A stretch of DNA of 64,000 nt from Nematostella vectensis (GCF_932526225.1 NC_064042.1:7495540-7559539); one strand, 5' to 3'; positions 12,201-23,512 are shown, numbered from the stretch's first letter. The notes: generated by a model from the letters alone, not told the origin. Numbers and translations are program-made.

Positions 12201-15200
12201 CATGCCTAACAAATAATTCTGGGTAGCACAATACAGAGACATTAAGAAAACTAGGGGTTGGGGTGGGGGGTGCACAGTCATTCCCCTACTGTCATTTCCT
12301 TATGTTTAAAAGAAAAAAACTGGGGGAAAGTGGGGGGGGGGGGGGGGTGCACAGTCATTCCCCTACTGTTATTTCCTTATGTTTAAAAGAAAAAAAACTG
12401 GGGGAAAATGGGGGGGGGGGGGTACACAGTCATTCCCCTACTGTCATTTCCTTATGTTTAAAAGAAAAAAAACTGGGGGAAAGTGGGGGGGGGTACACAG
12501 TCATTCCCCTACTGTCATTTACTTATGTTTAAAAGAAAAAAAAACTAGGGGGAAGTGGGGTGGGGGGTACACAGTCATTCCCCTACTGTCATTTCCTTAT
12601 GTTTAAAAGAAAAAAAAACTAGGGGGAAGTGGGGTGGGGGGTACACAGTCATTCCCCTACTGTTATTTCCTTATGTTTAAAAGAAAAAAAAAACTAGGGG
12701 GAAGTGGGGGGGGGGGTACACAGTCATTCCCCTACTGTCATTTCCTTATGTTTAAAAGAAAAAAAAACTGGGGGGAAGTGGGGTGGGGGGTACACAGTCA
12801 TTCCCCTACTGTCATTTCCTTATGTTTAAAAGAAATAAACTGGGGGGAAGTGGGGGGTGGGGGGGGTACACAGTCATTCCCCTACTGTCATTTCCTTATG
12901 TTTAAAAGAAAAAAAACTGGGGGGAAGTGGGGGGGGGGGGGGGGTGCACAGTCATCCCCCTACTGTCATTTCCTTATGTTTAAAAGAAAAAAACTGGGGG
13001 GAAGTGGGGGGGGGGGGGGTACACAGTCATTCCCCTACTGTCATTTCCTTATGTTTAAAAGAAAAAAAACTGGGGGGAAGTGGGGGGGGGGGTGCACAGT
13101 CATCCCCCTACTGTCATTTCCTTATGTTTAAAAGAAAAAAAACTGGGGGGAAGTGGGGGGGGGGGGGGGGGGTACACAGTCATTCCCCTACTGTCATTTC
13201 CTTATGTTTAAAAGAAAAAAAACTGGGGGGAAGTGGGGGGGGGGGGGTGCACAGTCATCCCCCTACTGTCATTTCCTTATGTTTAAAAGAAAAAAAACTG
13301 GGGGAAGTGGGGGGGGGGGGGGTACACAGTCATTCCCCTACTGTCATTTCCTTATGTTTAAAAGAAAAAAAAACTAGGGGGAAGTGGGGTGGGGGGTACA
13401 CAGTCATTCCCCTACTGTTATTTCCTTATGTTTAAAAGAAAAAAAACTGGGGGGGGGGGGTGCACAGTCATTCCCCTACTGTCATTTCCTTATGTTTGAA
13501 AGAAAAAAAAACTGGGGGGAAGTGGGGGGGGGGAGTACACAGTCATTCCCCTACTGTCATTTCCTTATGTTTAAAAGAAAAAAAAACTGGGGGGAAGTGG
13601 GGGGGGGGCACAAGCCCCCTGGCTATACAGACTGAATTATTTGTAACTCAAGGGTATCGTTTTTATATCAGGTTAACCTTCAAAATTTAGAGGATGTATC
13701 ACACGAGGATGCCGTACAAGTCTTAAAGGCTACAAAAGAGCGAGTGACAATTGTGGTCAGTCGGCTTACTGCATATTACAGTGAACAGACAGACTCAGCA
13801 CCCTCCCCGCCAACACTACCCAAGCAGACTCCTCCACCTCCCACACCTGAAGTCATTGAAACGGGTAAGTGTACATCCACCATTTGTCTCATAATTTTAG
13901 AACCATGTTCTTGGAAACTCATATACAGTGCAAGCTTGTAACCATGGCCAGAAGGGGCTGGCAATGATGTACAAAATAATATATAAAATAATATGGTGGG
14001 GGGTCACACCCTGTAATTACCGATTAGTGTTTTCTTAGCCGTATATTGATTCTAGTTCACAGTGGTAGTATTTTTTACCCCATTTGAGTGGACTTCCTAA
14101 TTTGACTCTCACTGGCTGTGTAGGCTCAGTGCACATTAATTAAACACGATCATAATTCAGTCTAAAAACGTCCATGTTACAGTCTGAAACAGGCATATGG
14201 TGGTGAAATATTTAAAGAGCTCTTGTCAGCCACGTCTTTGTTATTGTTTTAAACCAAATTTACAAAAAAATATAAAAAAGTGACCACATGAAAACAAAGT
14301 TCCGTGCTTGTTCTACCGAAATCAATCGAAAATACCACACCACCTTCCCAAATCAGCCGGTGGAAACGGATGCTTTCTCACACTTGATACTTTGCTAGGA
14401 TGACAAAATGGTGGCAGACATTTCTGTACCCCAGTAATCACTGCAATTATATTTTATTCACTTTTTCAGCACCCAGCCCCTCCCCTGGCGAAAATGGTGA
14501 AGTGAACCACGTCCCCCCTGAGTCCCCCGTCCCCCCTGCTAGCCCTCAGAGCACAAATTCCCTGCCGAAGAAGACCCCTGCTGTACCTGAGGACGATGAT
14601 TTCACCAGGTATTTACACCTACCATGTAAATAGTATCTGTTAGGAGAGCCCTCCACTCATATAGTACAGAATAACACAAGGGATCCATTGGTTGATAAGG
14701 TCTTTTATGTTTTTTGTTTTTCTCAGAATTGAGCCATCCATTTTTCCATGGGCTAGTATTAATATTTTTTGTGCCTTATCTTGATGTCAAGTAATCAAGC
14801 CTTTTTTATGATCCCGAAATATTCATCAAGTCTATTGTTCTTGCATGTGAAACCAAGTCTTGTTGTATTTCATTGTGTGAATCAAGTCTTGTATTGTAAA
14901 ATGTCACTGAAGCCGTTTCTGGCATGTGTAGACCAAGCCTTATTATGTTTTCACGTGTTACAGGGAAGAGAGGAAAGTCGTTCTTCATAAGGGCAACACC
15001 GGACTTGGCTTTAACATCGTTGGCGGCGAGGAGAACGAAGGCATCTTCATCTCGTTCATCCTCGCGGGCGGAGTGGCGGACCTGAGTGGCGAGTTGCGCC
15101 GAGGAGATCAAATAAAAGCCGTAAGTAAAGTCCCTCGTTAGGAGTGTGTCATGGGTTCGCTAGGGTCAGGAGCACAGTTTTTTCAGGAATGCTTAGAGGG

Positions 15201-18200
15201 GATGGTTGAACTTCTATCCATCCCCCTTTTTAGTATCTACAATTTGGTTGAATTTTCATTGAAGCACACATCCATTGCATCCTTTCTAGCTTGTGAATGC
15301 CAAAAATGAACAGGTAATAAGTGGTGGCGATATTACTCGTCTTAGTGGCCCCGTTTGGCGTACAAATTGAAATAAAAGCAGAAGAAACCTGTCACGTGCT
15401 AGACGCCTATTCGCGCGTGCGCTGATTGGCTTGTTCATTTGACAGGTGAATGACGTCGATTTGACCAATGCCACTCACGAACAAGCGGCTGCCGCCCTCA
15501 AGGGTGCAGGGAGCACCGTCACGATAACGGCCCAGTATAAACCAGAAGGTACGTGACCAAGCTATGCCCTATGCCCTAATTTAAAGAATGGGTTTTTTTT
15601 CTGGATTTTCCTGGCCACGGCTTTGCGAGCGCGAGCTCTAGTTAACGCACTCGAAAAAGAAATCTAGCGCAGTGAGGCTGTTACGTACACAAGGGCTGCC
15701 CCCCCATTTTCCCACATACCTTAATTTTCGCGAATTTGTTAAAGTTTAAAATCGCGAAATTAAAGTATAAGGTTTTTTTTTAAAAAACCGCAGGACTGGA
15801 CAATTATTTATGCCGATAGTATCGATAAATAAGAATTATTTATTTGACGTTTGACCAATTTTTGTTCATGTTCATACTTCTATTTTCAATATTTTCTATT
15901 TGACGATTGATTTAGAGCGTTAATGATAAGATCGTTTTCCTAAAAGGAAATTGAATATACAATTTGCCTGAGATTTCACCAAATTCGAAAAACATGCTGA
16001 GAACGTGCCTAGACCTAAAGAATATATCGTTATTTGATGCGCTTTTAAATGTGGAATCAAATAAAGTTCATATGATACCGACCCTAAATATTATTGTTAT
16101 TTATTTCTATGTAATAACGTTTTTATACTTCATTAACATTACTTCATATAATGCTTCATAGCAATTTGCACAAACAAGACTGAATAACCTAAAAAATACG
16201 AAATACGAAAAAACAGCCTTGAAATGCTCCAAAAATAAGAACGGCCCAGGCTCAACTGATAATTTTACGCTCTTATAAAAAAAAGTGTAAAGGCACTTCG
16301 CATCTCTGTTCTACTCGCTATATATAGTATGCAAATGTGAGATCAATCTTACATAATTCCAGCGAAAGACTTGATAAACAGGGAGAGTTTTATTTTTAGA
16401 CTGTTTCTTATCTGAGGATTGATTAATTGATGACCAGCGCTCTATTCGTAGCCAGCAGGCGATTTCTCGCTTTGTCACAATTGCATCTCGAGCAAATCAA
16501 ATACACATTGACGTCGTTGTCAGTAACGCGTTATAGTTATTGGGGCAGTAACGCATTTCACCCATCGCGGGACGTAAAAGTGCTATTTTTTGCGTGTGGA
16601 AATAATCTAAGAAAGAGGCACGCATTTAAAGCCAGACAGAAACCTTTTACAAAATCATGACATCGTTGTGTTACGGTAACGCTTAAGTCCAGCGTGACGG
16701 TAACGCAATACACCCACCGGGAGATTAGCGTACAAGTGCAGCTGTTTGCGTATGGAAATAGACGAGGCGCGCTTTGTGTGTAGCCGGCAGCAAATTGTCG
16801 CTTTGCCGCAGAACACCGCTCGCACGACCCGCTCCCATCACATGTCCTCGGCGTAGGGCATGACCCAGTGTTTCCTCTCAACTTGCTCGTCCGACCCTCG
16901 CCCCAACACGAATGGTAATGCTATCTTGCTAGCTGAATCTTACTGATAGTATAGTACACCAACATTTCCTGGCTTCGTGATTGTACTCCCCAATGCTTGT
17001 TTTTTTTACCATGTGTTTGAACTAGTACCGTCTTGCTCTATGAAGAGTCGATATTTTACCCAATATTTTTTCGCCGTAGTATTTTTCTCGCGCTAGGAAC
17101 ATAATAGCATTATGAGTGTTATTTTATACGAGGGCAGGTGATGCGAACTGTAAGTAAGCTGTCATTTATGCAGCCCTTCTGGGCTATTCAGGCTCATGCT
17201 GAATGCAGAGTATCTCATCTAAGAGCACCTGACACGGTTCTCTTGACACAGACTCGGAAAAGAGTGAAACTCGGGCGCGATGTCTAGCGGTACTCTCATT
17301 ATAAACTTCCGCTCAACTCAAAATTCGAATACGATCTACATAAGGTTTTGCTTTATTATCGGTTCCATTGAATTCCATTTAAAACCACATGTAGTCCTTC
17401 GCTTCCCTCCGCATGGTTTATTTTATTTGATATCCGTGACCGCGAATAAATATCACGGTACGACCAATTCCAGAGAAAAAAATTGCCTTATCTTGTCGTT
17501 TTGTAATTATCCTATGACTTGAACATAATTTAGTCTTTGTTTGCACTGGTTTATCTTTACATAATGCAAAAATGCTTCCCTAAAATGTGTAATTTGCAAA
17601 TTAACGCAAAAGCCAAAGTGAACATATCTAATGCTGTGTTGTTCACACGAAGATGTTTGCTCTGTCATAATTGAATCTGAACAAATATGGAATTATCTGA
17701 GCGCACAAAATTAAGCTAGAAGACTTTTCGCAACAGATACACAAACAAATACGCATAACAATCAAAATTTCATACGATGTGTGGTATTTAAAAGAACAGA
17801 ATATTTGATATATGTTAAAATGTCCACCGTATATTGCTTTGTTGATAACATTTGCAAATAAGCTTTTTTATTTGCAAGAAATCGTTAAAAATATCCACCC
17901 TTGATTGTTATCTACGACATTTCAGTTTTTCAATATTTCAGTTACTCGCAAGAATTATAGATGAACATGGATGCATTGTGTGACTCGTGTGGGAGCGTAA
18001 AACGGCGGTGTGTTTTTGCTTCCTTCGAAATGGTTGATTATATCAACGCGCAATCAAATAGATGGTACATTAAGTAGCTCCAAATGTAGAATCAAAGGAA
18101 AAAGCGCCGAAGTCTTTAACGGTCGAATGAGATCCGGTCTTCGTGTGTTTAAAAGAAAAAGCTGGTTCGTTACTCATGCCTTGTAATCTAAGTTGAGTGA

Positions 18201-21200
18201 TTTTAAAGAAGCCAATGGTAGTTGATTGCTAGACAAAAGAGGCTAAGTAAGTCACAGTATATTCTTCTCGCTGGTTAGCTACAGTTGACGTGGGTTTGTT
18301 TGCGCCTATCTCCTTCCTTCTGCGACATGATACGTCCCAGCACGGTCACGGCACAGCTTTGTCTCTTCACATTTGATTCCCAATCTTGTACAATCCTTAT
18401 CACTTGGTCAGATAGCGGCAATAATGCTTTCTAGAAACCCTGAATAAATGATAATAAATCATACATATTCATTTATTCCTCATAATTCATTTATTCCTGT
18501 AATAAGTGTTTGATTGACGGCGCTTCTTTAGAATCAATCTCACTTCTGTGTTTGGTACTATCGGTCTGTGGGATCATCTCATTTGTGTGTGTGTGTGTGT
18601 GGTGCTACCAATCCGTTGAGGACTTTTCAAAGAACTGAACATAACAAAGAACTTTGGAGAGAATTTTTTTGTGGGGTGCTAAGCACTTGGGACCCTCTTG
18701 CCACGGGAATCAAGACTTCGGGCGGGTCTAAGACACAGAGGGCGCGAATCGATAAAAGACACCATTGAAATGGCATGCCAACTTTCCCTTAGCCGCCAGA
18801 AACACATTCAATGTACGGTTAAAGCCGCATTGTCACCAGTTTACTTCCGGTCGATTACGTAATAATATCCGATGATTTTTAACGGAAAACGCGAAAAATA
18901 TTTCAAAATATTGAAAGCAGTGTCTTTATTGGAAGTTTCTTTGAGAATGTGATTGATAATTTAGAGCGGATGGCATGTTTAATATCTCGGATTTTAATAG
19001 ATTCTTTTGTCTTTTAACGGTTGAGGTTTCCGTGGGACCTTCGGAAGTAAACTGGTGACAATGCGGCTTTAACGAAAACGAAAACGGTGTGTAACCATCC
19101 CTCTTCCTGAGGCGGTGCACTTTTACTCCCCCCCCCCCCCCCCCCCCTACTCAGCCTCAGCAAGGTATTGTACTTGTCTAACCAGTTTTTCCGGTTTCCT
19201 CCCACAGAGTATAACCAGTTTGAGACCAAGATCCACCACCTCCGCGAGAAGATGATGGTGACTAGTAACCAGGGGGTCGTGACGTCAGTCAAACGTCAAC
19301 TCTACGTCAGGTTAGTCACGTGACGCACACAAACCAATCAGGTTCACACCCTTTCATTTAAACACCACGCCCTCCGTAACTCCTGTTGGACCATGGAAAC
19401 TTATTACTGTAAAAGAAGGTGTTCAATAGCTATGTACTGCAGATGCCCAGAAGCACATAAACAGCAATTACGGGATATTTTTTTTTATTAATTACGCAAC
19501 CCTGAAATTTGCTCCAAGTGGCTCTCAGGGTCCCCAAGGTCGTTACTAAGCAAGAAGAACACAGTCGGAACTTTAAATTAAGAAGGTGTACAAGTCGGGC
19601 ATTATTTTTGTCATCAAAGTTTTGATGAGTGCTAAAGCCTATGACACGCTAGGCTCGTAAGAGCGAATTTCAATCGCCGTCTAAAAAACGCCAGGTCTCT
19701 TTGCAGCCGCGGTGGCGAATTCGCCAAAATCTAGTCTGATTTGTCCGATACTGGCGATCAATTCGCTGGCGATCGCCGGCAATTTAATTCGCTCATACGA
19801 GCGTACAAGATCGTCTAATGTGTCGTAAGCTTAACACGGCATGCAGTTCTCCAAACATGGATTAGTTTTTACTTGCGCTTGCACTAAATTTCCCATTTTT
19901 GCTACTCGAGAAGCACTACCAACACAGAAATTTATTTGAAATTTTGTTTGTATAGTCCAAACCTAAATTCTCCCCAAAAGTATGCTGAGGTCGATTCTGT
20001 GATTTTTTTTTACAGGGCGCTGTTTGATTATGACAAGACAAAGGACAGCGGTCTTCCCAGTCAGGGGCTCAGCTTCAAGTACGGCGACATCTTGCACGTG
20101 ACCAACGCCAGTGACGACGAATGGTGGCAGGCGAGAAAACTGAATGCCGTGGGGGAGGAGGAGGGTAGAGGTGTTATTCCTAGTAAACGAAGGTACAATA
20201 TGCGAGGATGGGTCAAGTATGTGTAAATGCCAGATGTGTTATTCTCGTCATCTTGTCGTTATATCTTGCCATCATTAGGCAGTGTGGTCATATCAGAAAC
20301 GTCTGGTAAATGAACCTACCTTTGAGGACTTAGGGATATATGACAATAGTTTGAGCTAAAAATGGAATAGATAGAAATCTTGGATTGTCTCTATAGTAAA
20401 AAGTAAATTGATGTGTATTTCTTTGCTCCATCTAGAGTATATTGTTTCTATAGTAAAAAGTAAACTGACGTGTATTTCATCACTCCATCTAGAGTGGAAA
20501 GAAGAGAAAAAGCGCGAATGAAGAGCGTTAAATTCACGAGGACGAGCGACGATAAACTAAGGGTGAGTGTGATCAGTATCAGCGATTGTTAAGCCGCTAG
20601 TGCCGGTTTCGTAAGGTGTCGGTGTGATTGACTTGTGTGTGGTGTCGTGTGTCGGTTTCGTAAGGTGTCGATATAGTTGCCTAATGTCTGGTATCGTCTT
20701 ACTGTCTAGAAACGTGACGGTTTGATTGACTCATGTCTGGTGTCGTTCTTGTATCATGTCGGTATAGTTGTCTAATGTCTGATGTCGTCTGTCGGTCTCG
20801 TATCGTGTCGGTGTGATTGCCTGATGTCGTCTGTCGGTCTCGTATCGTGTTGGTGTGATTGTTTCATGTCTGATGTCGTCTATTGCTCTCGTATCGTGTC
20901 GGTGTTTGTCGGCATGATTGTCTCATACCGTGTCGGTGTGATTGCCTCATGTCTGATGTCGTCTGTCGGTCTCGTATCGTGTCGGTGTGATTGAATGATG
21001 TCATCTGTCGGTCTCGTATCGTGTCGGTGTGATTGCCTCATGTCTGATGTCGTCTGTCGGTCTCGTATCGTGTCGGTGTGATTGCCTCATGTCTGATTTC
21101 GTCTGTCGGTCTCGTATCGTGTCGGTGTCATTGCCTCATGTCTGATGTCGTCTGTCGGTCTCGGATCGTGTCGGGTGATTGCCTCATGTCTGATGTCGTC

Positions 21201-22867
21201 TGTCGGTCTCGTATCGTGTCGGTGTGATTGCCTCATGTCTGATGTCGTCTGTCGGTCTCGTATCGTGTCGGTGTGATTGTCTCATGTCTGATGTCGTCTG
21301 TCGATCTGCAGGGCTCGTTCAATGACGGTACCGGCAGTGTGCGCAAGCGCAGTTTCAAGTTTTCCAAGAAGCTGCCTTTCTTCAAGAAGGAGTCGGACCT
21401 GGAGACGAGCGACGTGGACCCGAGTTACACGTCCAACGCGAGCGATTCCGAGAGCAGCACGAGCGCGCGCGCCGAGGAGCCGATCTTATCGTACGAAGCT
21501 GTCCAGCAACACGAGCTGAAGTACACGCGGCCCGTCATCGTGCTCGGACCTCTCAAGGACCGCATTAACGACGACCTCATCTCCGAGTTTCCTGACAAGT
21601 TCGGCAGTTGCGTCCCACGTGAGTAGCACGCGAGGTTACCACGCGAGAGCACGCGAGGATAACAGGGGAAATTTGCGTCACACGGTACAGTGCGCGAGAA
21701 TAAACGAGAGGACAACACGCATCATGCGAATGTGAAACACAATTTGACGACACAAGAGTACAGAACGGTAGAATTATACGTGAACTAAGCACACGTGTGA
21801 GCCATATATTCTAAAATGTAACAGAACAGGCAAATATGTTACAAAATATTCCTGTAGAGCTAACTAAATAACAAGACAAAGTACTAGTAAATACACACCT
21901 TGTATTGTACGACTTGTGCTGTGCAATTTGTTGAGTTTTACACGTGTGTTATTTCTGCAGACACGACACGCCCCCGTCGCGAATACGAGAAGGACGGGTT
22001 AGATTATCACTTCGTGGAATCGCGCGAGGAGATGGAACGAGCCATTCAGAACCACATGTTCATCGAGGCTGGTCAGTACAACGATAACCTGTACGGCACG
22101 AGCGTGGAGTCCGTCAAGATCGTCGCCGAAAAGGTAAACGCAACACTAGTTGATTAACGCGCGTGATAATGCTAACAAAATGACTGCAAACATCCAGCGC
22201 AGACTTGTAGTAGAAACTTGGGCACTGGGGGCACGTGCCCCCCGCCGATATTTGAAATATATAAGGAAATGACCAGTAGCTGTTCCCCTCTAATATTTTT
22301 TTAATGTTTCTGTACCAGATCTTTCCATTTTTTCGAGCTTTCCGAAATCACACTGAAATCACTCTTCAGCAGTTGTGATATAAATGTTTCTATGTTCTGC
22401 AGAGTAAACACTGCATTCTAGACGTCAGTGGATACGCCATCAAGCGATTACAGGTCGCCGGTCTCTACCCCATCGCCATTTTCATCAAACCTAAGTCCAT
22501 GGAGTCCATACGGGAGCTCAACAAACGCCTCACGGAGGAACAAGCACAGAAGACATTCGACCGCGCCCTTAAGCTGGAGCAGGAGTTTGGCGAGTACTTC
22601 ACCGGTGAGTTGGATGAAACGCTTCGGTTCCCGCCTTTGCGTATTTCACACTAACAGCTAAAATATTCTGATATCTTGTTTGGTCAGTCCTGGCGCTGTT
22701 TTAAGGAGCTAAAGTAGCAAAGAACTGTTTGACTGATGGATCGTTTTATGTGTTTCGTAGCCATTGTGCAAGGGGACACGTACGACGAGCTGTACAATCG
22801 TGTCAAGGAGGTCATCCGACAGCAGAGTGGCCCCGTCATCTGGGTCCCATCTAAGGAGAGGCTCTAG
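6243..22867 (+). CDS. dlg1: Discs large homolog (DLG MAGUK scaffold), 3' fifteen exons
   Basis: DLG proteins scaffold receptors, channels and polarity proteins at septate/basolateral junctions and synapses. Exons: 6243-6287, 9254-9334, 9862-10089, 11708-11917, 13672-13864, 14470-14608, 14964-15120, 15446-15548, 19208-19310, 20016-20192, 20493-20562, 21312-21618, 21961-22133, 22403-22604, 22761-22867. All have AG/GT borders and compatible phases. They sum to 2,295 nt (764 aa plus TAG) with no internal stop. Domain order is PDZ1, PDZ2, Pro-rich linker, PDZ3, SH3, HOOK, GUK, as in vertebrate DLG1-4. Near-identical family signatures include [47 protein letters not shown] and the C-terminal [11 protein letters not shown]. 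The N-terminal L27 region lies beyond the left edge. The first 15-codon exon is the least certain; it is supported only by splice sites and phase. The orthologue within the DLG1-4 group cannot be fixed; a single pre-duplication dlg is expected outside vertebrates. Confidence 0.95.
6288..8911 (+). other. dlg intron, nothing recognised
   Basis: This is the bulk of the intron between the 45-nt exon and the PDZ1 lead-in exon. It is AT-rich, with no exon, RNA gene or repeat array that I can support. Confidence 0.5.
8912..9165. mobile_element. Diverged MITE, same family as 18,819-19,072
   Basis: The interior (TTTTTAACGGAAA, then a GAAGTTTCTTTGAG block, TTTAGAGC, AATAGATT and AGTAAACTG) runs in the same order as the better-preserved copy in the PDZ3-SH3 intron, and it ends in CTTTAA. 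The left end is too decayed to place exactly. It lies just upstream of the exon at 9,254. Confidence 0.5.
9254..9334 (+). CDS. dlg1: dlg exon: linker leading into PDZ1
   Basis: Twenty-seven codons between CATAG and AGG|GTAAGT. The product ends in [11 protein letters not shown], matching the YEEITLER lead-in (first beta strand) of DLG PDZ1. Phase 0 on both sides. Confidence 0.85.
9862..10089 (+). CDS. dlg1: dlg exon: PDZ1 core
   Basis: Seventy-six codons running from [18 protein letters not shown] through [17 protein letters not shown] to GSQVTL. The carboxylate-binding loop is GLGF, as in canonical class I PDZ domains. The reference donor is CTG|GTGAGG at 10,090, which joins in frame to the exon at 11,708 (VIKREKKRG). 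The last three codons and the donor form the start of a 24-copy tandem repeat, so this donor is only the first of 24 equivalent ones (see the array entry). Confidence 0.93.
10078..11085 (+). repeat. 42-bp minisatellite, 24 copies, containing the PDZ1 splice donor
   Basis: The unit begins CAAGTCACACTGGTGAGG and ends CATAGATAC. From 10,078 to 11,085 is 1,008 bp, exactly 24 x 42. In the dlg frame each unit encodes the 14-residue [14 protein letters not shown] (Y or C at the eleventh residue), with no stop until the last unit turns GATAC into GATAG (TAG at 11,083-11,085). Each unit repeats the exon's 3' end plus its GT donor (CACACTG|GTGAGGTT). The units differ at very few positions, mainly TAC/TGC, so the expansion is recent or homogenised. 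Confidence 0.97.
11708..13864 (+). CDS. dlg1: dlg exons: PDZ2 and start of Pro-rich linker
   Basis: PDZ2 is split between 11,708-11,917 and 13,672-13,864. The first part carries [18 protein letters not shown] and [18 protein letters not shown]. The second carries the last helix and strand ([19 protein letters not shown], then VTIVV), followed by a Pro-rich stretch with [12 protein letters not shown]. The match to vertebrate DLG PDZ2 is strong. The intron between the halves is mostly an 18-copy G-rich minisatellite. The second exon ends in phase 1 (ACG G|GTAAGT). Confidence 0.93.
12257..13612 (+). repeat. G-rich minisatellite (about 70-80 bp unit, 18 copies) in the PDZ2 intron
   Basis: Units contain a shared core (ACAGTCATTCCCCTACTGTC, then TTTCCTTATG, TTTAAAAG and A-tracts), followed by GGGGGAAGTGGGG and homopolymeric G runs of up to about 18. 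I counted 18 copies of the CCCCTACTGT core. Length varies mainly in the G and A runs. The plus (RNA-like) strand carries the G runs, so both the DNA and the pre-mRNA could form G-quadruplexes. Confidence 0.95.
14470..14608 (+). CDS. dlg1: dlg exon: Pro/Ser-rich linker between PDZ2 and PDZ3
   Basis: Enters in phase 1 after CTTTTTCAG and leaves in phase 2 at ACC AG|GTATTT. It encodes a low-complexity Pro/Ser-rich segment ending EDDDFTR. The equivalent linker is poorly conserved among DLG proteins. The frame joins the PDZ3 exon perfectly (AG plus G gives Arg). Confidence 0.88.
14964..15548 (+). CDS. dlg1: dlg exons: PDZ3
   Basis: Exons 14,964-15,120 and 15,446-15,548. The first encodes [22 protein letters not shown] and [19 protein letters not shown]; the second starts [22 protein letters not shown]. 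These are the hallmark residues of PSD-95/DLG PDZ3 (GLGF loop, and the His beginning the alpha-B helix that favours Ser/Thr-X-Val ligands). The exon junction reads QIKA|VND where vertebrates have QILS|VN. Phase 0 between the halves; leaves in phase 1. Confidence 0.95.
15549..18818 (+). other. dlg intron between PDZ3 and SH3 lead-in, no gene seen
   Basis: A 3.66-kb intron (15,549-19,207). A small palindromic pair (TTAATTTTCGCGA and TCGCGAAATTAA, about 15,720-15,766) and two imperfect tandem blocks around 16,550-16,770 (both with GTAACGCA and TTTGCGT) suggest old repeats. A GT dinucleotide run lies at 18,584-18,602. No coding exon can be supported. Confidence 0.5.
18819..19072. mobile_element. 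TTAA-flanked MITE in dlg intron
   Basis: TTAA at both ends (18,819-18,822 and 19,069-19,072). The inverted ends start AGCCGCATTGTCACCAGTTT and match for about 27 bp. The 254-bp interior has no ORF of note. It is related to the diverged copy at 8,912-9,165. TTAA targets point to a piggyBac- or Kolobok-type family (inference). Confidence 0.75.
19208..19310 (+). CDS. dlg1: dlg exon: helical linker before SH3
   Basis: Encodes [17 protein letters not shown], which matches the conserved FE-KIH-LRE-MM segment before the DLG SH3 domain, and ends KRQLYVR. Phase 1 in, phase 2 out. A 22-base C run lies about 60 bp upstream of its acceptor. Confidence 0.93.
20016..20192 (+). CDS. dlg1: dlg exon: SH3 domain
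   Basis: Starts [19 protein letters not shown] and runs through [20 protein letters not shown] to GVIPSKRR. These are the ALYDY-like, WW and P-SKRR motifs of the MAGUK SH3 fold, which packs against the GUK domain rather than binding typical PxxP ligands. Splice AG|GTACAA, phase 2. Confidence 0.96.
20493..20562 (+). CDS. dlg1: dlg exon: start of HOOK region
   Basis: A short exon completing Arg and reading [14 protein letters not shown] before an Asp/Arg-rich end. The basic VE-(R/K)-ERARLK-VKF motif is the start of the DLG HOOK (I3-like) region. It ends in phase 0 at AGG|GTGAGT. Confidence 0.92.
20600..21305 (+). repeat. About 49-bp minisatellite in the HOOK intron
   Basis: Units of about 49 bp built from TGTCGGTCTCGTATCGTGTC, GGTGTGATTG, CCTCATGTCT and GATGTCGTC. 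They are degenerate on the left and become regular from about 20,770, ending only a few bases before the acceptor CTGCAG at 21,311. The array occupies almost the whole 749-bp intron. Confidence 0.92.
21312..22867 (+). CDS. dlg1: dlg exons: HOOK end and guanylate kinase-like domain
   Basis: Exons 21,312-21,618, 21,961-22,133, 22,403-22,604 and 22,761-22,867. They read a basic [15 protein letters not shown] stretch, an acidic/Ser linker, then GUK from [19 protein letters not shown] through [19 protein letters not shown] and [14 protein letters not shown] to WVPSKERL and TAG (22,865-22,867). MAGUK GUK domains lack the complete ATP-binding P-loop and act as phosphopeptide binders. Here the P-loop position reads GPLKDR, consistent with a non-catalytic domain. 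GC content is clearly higher than in the introns. Confidence 0.96.
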
Positions 22868-23044
22868 ACACTACCCACCCCTCCCTCCCTACTTTCCCCG
22901 ATACGCATACGCTGCGCGGGCTTCGCACATGGAGTCCAAACGCGCTACATCCGGGGTAATGTGTGCGGTGTGGCCCAGGCAGACATATACTCATGTGGAT
23001 TTTAAAATATTTTCATTCATGAATTCTTTCTACCTCTGGGACAA

Positions 23045-23285
23045 CCACATCACAGATTCCTTGCTACTGGGCCTTATACTTCGGCGATTGGACGATCACA
23101 TTGCATCACAGATTCCTTGCCTAATACGTCGGCGATTGAACAATCACATTACATCACAGATTCCTTGCTGCTTGGCCTCAACCTCGGCGATGGCACGATC
23201 ACATTATATCACAGATTCCTTGCTACTTGGCCTAATGCCTCGGCGTTGGGACGAGCACATTACATCACAGATTCCTTGGGCGATG
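23045..23285 (+). repeat. About 56-bp repeat in the dlg 3' UTR
   Basis: About five copies of CACATTACATCACAGATTCC followed by TTGCT, GGCCT and CGGCGAT blocks. The spacing is imperfect. It lies 180 bp after the dlg stop and before the putative poly(A) signal, so it is probably transcribed. Confidence 0.8.
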
Positions 23286-23506
23286 GAACTACCAAATCCC
23301 ATAACAAGCGTTAGATTCCTCGCTATCCCCACTCATATGATATATTTTATTTTCGGGACTCTTAGACGAGGTGATGGAATACCTACAGCATAAGTTAATA
23401 CTGAACCTTCTACAAGATATCCTACCTTTAGGGCAAGCCACTGGCACCACCTTCAAGAGTGGAATATGCCTGTTCGCCTTGTGCTATAGGGGAATGCTGG
23501 CGTAAA

Positions 23507-23512
23507 ATAAAA
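23507..23512 (+). terminator. Putative dlg poly(A) signal
   Basis: AATAAA about 640 bp after the dlg stop codon. It is the first canonical signal I noticed in the 3' flank. There is no direct evidence for its use. Confidence 0.45.

Noticed and set aside
12263-13690. Several plus-strand ORFs in the G-rich array
   Set aside because: Frames change with homopolymer length, the composition is repetitive, and they lie inside a dlg intron.
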